Assembly: GCA_027596075.1 (NCBI GenBank)
Contig: JADGJC010000044.1
Span: 1 to 64,000 of the forward strand
From: Rhizophlyctis rosea
Taxonomy: Eukaryota > Chytridiomycota > Chytridiomycetes > Rhizophlyctidales > Rhizophlyctidaceae
DNA length: 64,000 bases
Reading direction: 5' to 3'
Below, piece after piece: positions 57,034 to 64,000 of this stretch (its first letter is position 1; each line of letters opens with the position of its first letter). The position numbers were made by a program, and so were the translations under genes. A model generated the notes under the pieces. It saw nothing but the letters and a program-made list of their open reading frames with translations. It was not told where the DNA came from and did no database searches.

Positions 57034-57508
57034 TCATTGATCTTCTCTCACCACAGGGGGTCCGCTGAAAACATACTCCACGGGTTAGTGCATGCTTCCA
57101 AACAAATTCGAGGCGGCAACCGTTGCGGGGAAGTTCTTTGACTTACCAAGGTTGCAGCATTTTCTGTTGTGAAGCAAAATTTGGCAAGTTGAGTCACACG
57201 CTGAAAATCCATCTATTCCCACTATTTACTTACCTCCAACATGTTGAACTTTACACGGCCGATACTTTCGTTCTCAGCGACAGCAAAATAGCTAATGAGA
57301 CTGTTGTGACCGATATAGGAAGCGTAACTATCCCGGTGTTGGTTGGATAGCCACTCACTGTTCAGAAAATGTTGAGTGTTTACATAGGAAGCTTCGTGCA
57401 GCAAAGGGATGCAACGTACTGCTTGTTGGTATCTGCGTGGCCTGTTCCCACGTGTTTTGACTGGAGGTGCTCAAGCTGAGCGTTCATGTTGAAGGTTGCG
57501 GTGGACAT
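57034..57508 (-). CDS. SF3B5: Splicing factor 3B subunit 5
   Basis: Small subunit of the SF3b complex of the U2 snRNP (Ysf3 in yeast). Four exons (57508-57420, 57357-57234, 57163-57147, 57064-57034) give exactly 86 residues, the length of human SF3B5. Conserved stretches are QLEHLQSKHVGTGHADT, EWLSNQHRDSYASYIGH, SYFAVAENESIGRVKFNMLE and KMLQPCGPP. The third exon is only 17 nt (KMLQP and two bases of Cys) and lies between 70- and 82-nt introns. Every junction is GT-AG and phases agree. Confidence 0.96.
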
Positions 57509-58196
57509 GTTGCAAGTTGGTAGGGAATGTGCAACAAGATGGGTTTCGTTTGTGCTTCAAAGGAATTGTGCAGAATGTAAAAAGCGAGCTGCCCAATTTG
57601 GTGGAGAAGATAACGAGGGAGAGGAAGTGGGGAAGTGAGGGACATTGAGTGATGACCTAAATTGACTCATCCCTGACAGTCCAACCTTTCGGCTTTCATG
57701 TGGCGCGGCCACCTGGCCTGTGCAACGTAGATGAGGCTTTCGCCGCCAAGGGTTTGATGGGCAGTGCATTGCGTTGGCGGCATTTGTGGCTGCCGGAAGG
57801 CGGAAACCTCCACACGTTCGCCTTGCTGTGTGGTCTTCCCACAAAGGAGAACACTCCTGCATTTCCTGCAGCTTGCGTTCAAACTCTCCGCGCGTGTGTT
57901 CACAGTTATCAAAGACCTCTTGAACTCAGATCGTTCTTGAATTTCCCTCATCATCTGAGAGCAACCATCGTTCGTTCATAAGTGGACAGGACGGGTTCAC
58001 TTTGGAACGGGAACTAGATCTACGTGCAATCGCCGAGACGCAGGTACTTACGGGTTGTGAGCGAGATAGTGCCGTTCACTATTACTTCTAGCTGTTCCCA
58101 CAGTTTTGGCCGGCTACTCACTTTAGCATGTTTTGCAGGGTTCCTTCACCTTAAGCATACATACGCAACGCAGATTAGCTGCATAGGTTGCCGCTC
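57509..58196. promoter_or_regulatory. Head-to-head promoter region between SF3B5 and the PMT gene
   Basis: About 690 bp between divergent starts. Frames at 57700-57981 and on the opposite strand are mutual shadows without splice or start support. No gene seen. Confidence 0.4.
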
Positions 58197-61100
58197 ATGG
58201 ACAACCTACGCCAAAGAAAACCGCGCGGGGGGGACGCGGATGGAGACTATCCCTCCGTCACAGATAGTGAGAAGAAGGTAAACCTATCCTCAGTGCTCGA
58301 ATAGTGCTTCCAACCTGGCAGAGGCCAACCCGGTTGCGGACGCTCATCCGCATGATGCGATATAGGATGCGGTTCCTCGCATTATCTACAAGGAACGAAA
58401 GCCCGCCGACGGCTCCACTTTCTACATAGCCGTCATGTTGACGATTTTGGCATTGATCGTGCGACTCTACAAAATTACAAATCCGGCTGAAGTCGTGTTT
58501 GATGAAGTGCATTTCGGTAATGTAAACAAACGCGTCGTTTCATCTTGATCGGGTTTATTGAATGTGTTCATCCATCAGGCGGGTTTGCCAGCAAGTACAT
58601 CAACGGCAAATTCTTCATGGATGTTCATCCTCCAGTAAGTCATGCTATCCAATCGTGCGGTCACTTGTGGATTCTCACCACCTATCCAAAAAGTTGGGCA
58701 AATTGCTCATTGCTGCCAGCGGAGTTTTCGCTGGATTCGATGGATCCTTTGATTTCAAGGTTAGCAAGTTCTGATGGATGTCTTCAACTGTACCTGGTAT
58801 TTGACCTATGAACGTACTAGGGTATTGGATCCGACTACATTGGGCCCAGGGTCCCATACGTCGCAATGCGATTCTTGCCCGGACTATGTGGAGTGTTGTT
58901 GGTGCCGGTAAGGGGCACGTATGGAAAGAATTCAAAGACATGGAGTACTTAAGATTGATCCTGCAGGTTGCTTTCATAACAATGAAAAATCTTGGTTTCT
59001 CTCGGGCCACATCCATTTTGGCGGGTTTGTTGGTCACATTTGGTGAGTATATCCCCGTGTGAGTTTGGCTACACAGCAACTGATACTTACATCCTTCTTG
59101 ACAGAGAATGGTCTTGTCTGGTAAGAACGGCAGTTTCACGATCACAGGAATGTGAGCTAATTGCAGATAATTTGATGCATGTCGACTTGAACAGCCAATC
59201 GCGCCTGATTTTGCTAGTAAGTGCTTGCTGGTAACCCGACTGCGTCGATCAGCACGTTCACCAACATACCTATGTTTGCCAATAGGATTCATTCTTGATT
59301 TTCTTCACGGGTCTCACTGCGATGATGTGGTCGGAGTTTATGACTCACCAGGACGAGTATGTTTCCATTACCTACTCGATTGGAATGACATACTAACTTT
59401 GTAAACATAGCCCTTTCTCATTGGGATGGTGGAATTCGCTTGCGTTCACGGGTAGGTGCTTATTCCTTTTTGCATATCATACGATTGATTACTAAAATAA
59501 TATCTTGCAGGTGTCGCCCTTGGATTGGCTCTCAGGTAATACTTTTTGAGCGACTGATGTACAACATTTATGTAACGTTCTCCGTTTTGCGTCACAATCA
59601 GTGTAAAATGGGTTGGTGAGTTGTTTTGGTGTATATTGCATTCATTCTCGACGTGGATGGAGATTGACACTAAGCGGGCGTTAGGTTTGTTCCTGGTTGC
59701 GTTGATTGGATTGTCAACTCTGCAAAACCTATGGAAGCTTTTGGGAGATACGAGAAATTCCCTTGTGAGTGTGGTAAAGCTTGCTGCCTTCATCGCCCAT
59801 TTGGCTGACGTGTACATCCGATTAGCCGACTGTTGGACGCCATTTCATTGCACGCGCAATCTGCCTGATCGTCATTCCGCTGGCCGTATATATGGCTGCC
59901 TTCCAAGTGCACTTCTGGGCTTTGCCTAACCAAGGATCAGGATCTTCGTTCATGAGTCCCGAGTTCCAGGCGACGCTCAAAGGAAGTGAGATTGCTGATG
60001 CGGTAAAAGGTATGGACGTTTCCTGCTTTTGGGTAACTGCCCTTTGCTGAAGTTGTTGTTCAGAGGTTGGATATGGATCCATCGTGTACTTCCGTCACGA
60101 AGCCACCAACGGTGGTTATTTGCATTCCCACAAATCTACGTACCCGGGTGGTTCGAAGCAACAGCAAATCACGTTGTACCCCTTCCGAGGTAAATGACTA
60201 CATGTCATTTGGATATATGCTGGGCGGGCTGACAATCGTTGCAGATGAGAACAGCGGTTTCAAAGTTTTATTGCCTCTTGACGTCGTTAACGGAACGATT
60301 CATGAGACGACTGTTACGGAGTTCAAGCGGTTGAAGCATGGTGATATTGTTCGTCTTGGTATGCATGTTGTATTGATGGCACACAGGCGGTCAAGTTCTC
60401 ATCCCTCATTCAGAGCACGTTCCGACACAAAAGCGACTTCACTCACACGACGTCCGGTTCGTGTTCCTTGCTCACTCCTTCTACGAGCATTCGTTGACAT
60501 TTGTGTTCTAGGGCTCCCGTGACGGACAATGAAAACCATTACGAAGCCAGTGGTTACGGTGCTGCAGGTTTTACGGGTGATACGAACGACCATTGGAGGA
60601 TTGAACAGATTGATTATGATTACAAGAACCCATGGATCGATGCTATTTACACGAAAATCCGCTTGGTTCACGTGAACTTGGGTTGCAAATTGTTTTCGCA
60701 TACCGTCAAATTGCCCGAATGGGGTAAGCGTCTTTGTGGTGTTGGAATGGAGGATATAGGCTGATGTTGCAATAGGTCATGGACAACAGGAAGTTACGTG
60801 CGCCAAGAACGGAAAGAAGAAGCTCACTACGTAAGTCATGAATCATGTCTTACTTGGCGATAGCGGTTTTGTAACAGTATGATTGTTGCAGCTGGCGTAT
60901 TGAGTACAACGAGAACCCATTCTTGCCGAAGGATGCGGAGAAAGTAAACTACCAACGGCCCTCCTTCATCAAGAAGTTCCTCGAAATCCACCGCACCATG
61001 TGGAACATCAATGCTGGTCTTACCAGCTCGCATCCCTTTGATTCTCGTCCTGGTATGTCGTTCTTTCTCGATTATTGAGGAACTCGGACGCTGACAGCCA

Positions 61101-61856
61101 TACACAGGCATTTGGCCAACACTCAAGCGCGGCATCAGTTTCTGGACCTCAAAGAAAGGCGGGGGCCAAATTTACCTCATTGGAAACCCCCTTGTTTGGT
61201 ACTCGGCGACTGCGTCGATCCTCATATATGTAGTGTACGAGTGTTTGTCGGCGGCTCTCGTGAAGCGTCAGATCACGGTCACCCAGACTGGTAAGGGGGC
61301 AAACATTTTGGGGCTTTTCACAACGCGTCTGATTCTGACGTTGATTGTCGGTGCAGGATTTTTGGGTAAGGCAGCAGAAGGAGGATGGTTCCTTTTCCTC
61401 GGATGGGTGTTGCATTATTGTCCTTTCTTCTTGATGGGTCGTCAGGTGAGTTTTGGTTGGAAGCGTCCCGTATGTACTCGGACCCTGAAAACGCTCTCTT
61501 CGCAGCTCTTCCTGCACCACTACTTCCCGGCCCTCTACTTCTCCATCCTCCTATTCTGTGCCGTCTTCGACGTCGCCACCCGCCGTCTCGGCCCCGCTGC
61601 GCAGTCGCTCGCCGTTCTCGGCATGGCCGCTGCGGCCGTGTGGATGTTCTACGAGTTTAGTCCGCTCACGTACGGGACAGTCATGACGAAAGCCCATTGC
61701 CAGCGGTTGAAGTGGAGGCAGCGGTGGGACTTTGATTGCAATCGAATTGGAAGGGCGGTCCAGTCGGCATCGGCGTCGGTTTCGGCGGCTGTTGCTGGGG
61801 CGCAGGAGGCGGCGGGGGCTAGTGAGGTGGTTGAGAAGGCCATTGAAAGTACGTGA
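58197..61856 (+). CDS. Protein O-mannosyltransferase (PMT family, PMT2-like)
   Basis: ER membrane enzyme that transfers mannose from dolichyl phosphate mannose to Ser/Thr of secreted proteins. Exon 1 is 58197-58277 (MDNLRQRKPRGGDADGDYPS) and exon 2 starts at 58366. There are about 16 exons, ending at 61856; the product is about 740 residues. The PMT catalytic loop FDEVHFGGFASKYINGKFFM, then DVHPPLGKLL, is intact with the Asp-Glu pair. Many membrane helices follow (GLLVTFENGLV, FFTGLTAMMWSEFM, GVALGLALSVKWVG). The luminal MIR domain region is seen in GYLHSHKSTYPGGSKQQQIT and LFSHTVKLPEWGHGQQEVTC. C-terminal helices (WFLFLGWVLHYCPFFLMGRQ, HHYFPALYFSILLF) are typical. LFSH-VKLPEWG-QQEVTC is closest to the PMT2 subfamily. 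Confidence 0.9.
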
Positions 61857-62270
61857 GGTGGGAAGATGGAAGGGGTGTTTCTAGATGAATTGATGGTTTG
61901 GGATGATTTATATATGGGGAATTTATTTACAATCAGAAGCAACTTCTCGAGTATTTGAAGCGCCTGACCTGGTTGGTCGTGCAATTGGTTGTGCAAGGGA
62001 GCAATTAATCTCATAGGGATCGGAACCGAAATGCAAATTGGGTTCGACAGCGACAATCACAAATGGAACCTACTTTGTCAACTTCATGTGAATGCAACAT
62101 CCAAAACCCCAACCTAACAGGAGTACTACAGAACATATCGCGTGCAAATCAAACAATGCAAGCCATTCTCGAACTTCCTTATTTACATGATCCGTGGTCC
62201 CCAATAGATTTTGATTCCGCTCGCCATACATCAAGACAGCAGCGATGCCACGTAACCCCAAGTCCATCCC
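61857..62270. other. Convergent 3' flanks, no gene seen
   Basis: Between the stops of the PMT gene (+) and the ankyrin gene (-). No supported coding sequence. Confidence 0.4.
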
Positions 62271-64000
62271 TCAACCCGCACTTCCCCCCACGCCTCCCGC
62301 CCCTCCCTGCTGATCATCCCGCCTTTCCCTCGCACTAGCCCTCCTGAGAATATTCATAACCTCCTCATGACCCTCCTCGGCGGCAGACTCCAAACAAAAT
62401 TCCAGAACACGTCGATACCTTGCCCGCGCTCCAATATCAATGTTCGCAAAGTGCCTCACCAAAATGGCCACTGTGTTCTCCCTCCCCGCACGCGACGCCT
62501 GAATCAGGGCAATTTCACGAGAGCTTTGATCCGGACCCTTTGTCAGCACCATCTGAACCACCTCCGTCTGCCCAGCCGTCGCAGCATACATCAACGCCCT
62601 GTGGAGTGTTATCAGATCGGTTGGGTCGTGCTCAATCATAACTACAACGACGTCCACATGCCCGTTCTGTGCCGCACCCATCAATGCTTGATCGCCACGT
62701 GTGTGGACATTGCACCCGGCGCTCAATAACGCTTTGACGACCCCCGCGTGGCCTTTTGAGGCCGCAAGAACCAAAGGACCCTCCCGTGGTTCCATCCCTG
62801 AGCTCAGCAGCAGTTCGGCCACTTCGGTATGACCGTGCATCGCTGCGACCACCAGCGGCCGGTTGACCTTGTTCAGATCGGCACCCGCGTCCCTTAAGAG
62901 CATCGCGACTTCGGCGTGACCCCTGCTGATAGCCTTCGTCAGGACCTCCTTCAAGTGCTCCGGAGGATGAGGACCAATTCCCAACGCTATTCTCACAATC
63001 TCCGCATGACCCCGTGTTGCTGCAGCAAGGAGCGCGATACCCGCCAGGGATGGCTCAATGGCCAGGATCACATCAGCAATTCGAACGTCACCAAATGTGG
63101 CAGCTTGGACGATCGCCATCTCACGTCCCATTTGACCGTTGGCGTTCAACGCTATTTTCACAATTTCCAAATTGCGCGCGTTTGCCGCGTGTGCCAGCGC
63201 CGAGTCCGCAACGGAGTATCGGTTGCCAAGGGTGTCGAGGGTCAATTGCACGGCGTCCTGGAGATCGTTGCTTGCGGCCACCTCCATGAAGAAGTTTAGG
63301 ATATCGTTGACGGGTTGGGGCCCGTAGCTGGCCGTCAGTAGGAGTTTCAGCATTTCTGGCTGCATTTTGAGTGACGTGTCGTGCGTGTAACGGACACATC
63401 CGCTGGCGGCGACGAGACAACCGAGATCGGTGAAAGCGCCCGTTTGCAGTAAGCGTTTTGTTGTGTTCAGGTCCTTTTGTTTGATAGCTTCTTCCAACAC
63501 TTCCTGTCGAGGATGGCAGTCGCGTTTGTCGAATTTTGCCGCTGCCTCTGCGGCATATGCGCAAATGATGTTGGGGTACCATTCGTTGTAGGCCCAGTTG
63601 AAACATTCCTCCAGACCGTGAGTGAAGTATCGCCAGCCTGCTTCGGCCCATAAGACGTCGTGCATGGTGATGAGAGCGCGATGTTTCTTGTCCATCATGC
63701 GAAGCGTGCGACTGACAACGGGTCCCGAGAGCCTGGCAATCTTTTGCATGAGGTCAGGCGGTAGTTCCGGTAGAGTGCCGGGATATGAGATTCTCCACAG
63801 CTTGAATTCGGGGTTGGAGATGCTTTTCACTTCCTCAAAGGACTTTTCGAAGCATGCAACGAGATCGTTTTTCCCACCTGTACAGTGCAGATCTGGGAAT
63901 GTGGATACAGATTGCGTGAGTTAATAGATGCGCAGCAAGAGCTGATGAGAATACATACCCCGACTGCGACACATCTCCTCCAAGCGATCTGTACTCAGAC
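62271..64000 (-). CDS. Ankyrin-repeat protein with F-box-like N-terminal region (5' end beyond window)
   Basis: Partial gene running off the right edge. An exon covering 64000-63959 (LSTDRLEEMCRSRG) joins the main exon 63877-62271 across a GT-AG intron in phase, continuing GKNDLVACFEKSFEEV. LEEMCRSRG-GKNDLV resembles a SAP motif. Next is an F-box-like stretch (LPELPPDLMQKIARLSGP), then at least eight ankyrin-type repeats. They carry the usual GH-x-E-V pattern: GHAEIVRIALG, GHAEVAMLLRDAGADLN, GHTEVAELLLSSG, GHAGVVKALLSAGCNVH, GHVDVVVVMI, GQTEVVQMVL. The end is Gly-rich. This fits large lineage-expanded ankyrin families of fungi. Partner and role are unknown. Confidence 0.8.

Noticed and set aside
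57557..57981. Frames on both strands between SF3B5 and the PMT gene
   Set aside because: They mirror each other, have no splice sites or family features, and lie in a divergent promoter.

Overview
The window is nuclear DNA from a fungus: short GT-AG introns, mostly 50-100 nt, densely packed genes on both strands, and no operons. A flagellar gene (CFAP74, a central-pair protein) and a probable axonemal/centrosomal coiled-coil gene (LEKR1-like) sit beside fungal-type genes: a PMT-family protein O-mannosyltransferase, a fungal CDC25, Cdc50 and a Pkr1-like protein. This combination points to a zoosporic fungus, most likely a chytrid (Chytridiomycota). NELF-C/D and the B12-trafficking protein MMADHC, both unknown in yeasts and moulds, fit an early-diverging lineage. 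The species cannot be named from the sequence alone.

Layout. 0-7.6 kb: C-terminal end of an unknown gene, a small unknown gene, CDC25 phosphatase (+), a secreted GDSL esterase (-) and an orphan gene (+). 7.8-16.5 kb: RPAP1 (-), a mitochondrial GGQ release-factor-like gene (+), the U5 snRNP 40 kDa WD40 protein (-) and an unknown coiled-coil gene (+); two small transposon relics (MITEs) lie in the two head-to-head promoters here. 16.8-23 kb: LEKR1-like coiled-coil gene (-), BUB3 (+), mitochondrial carrier (-). 24.4-32.1 kb: S6 kinase (-), MMADHC (-), an RRM/RGG protein (+), Cdc50 flippase subunit (+). 32.3-42.2 kb: LRRC40 (-), NELF-C/D (-), mitochondrial DEAD-box-like helicase (+), an orphan Cys/His-rich protein (-), Pkr1-like protein (-). 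43.2-50.2 kb: a single very large helical-repeat gene (-) of unknown family. 50.7-64 kb: CFAP74 (+), SF3B5 (-), PMT (+), and an ankyrin-repeat gene (-) running off the right edge.

The genes are ordinary eukaryotic housekeeping neighbours and do not form one pathway, although several touch common processes: Pol II assembly and pausing (RPAP1, NELF-C/D), splicing (SNRNP40, SF3B5), mitosis (CDC25, BUB3), mitochondria (release factor, helicase, carrier, MMADHC) and the secretory pathway (PMT, Cdc50, Pkr1-like). No rRNA, CRISPR array, complete transposase or convincing tRNA was seen. The most unusual signal is in RPAP1: an intron bounded by two 54-bp direct repeats, each carrying AG|GT exactly at the splice site. 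That is the signature expected of an intron born by tandem duplication of coding sequence. Exon boundaries were worked out by hand from splice signals and reading phase, so they are predictions.
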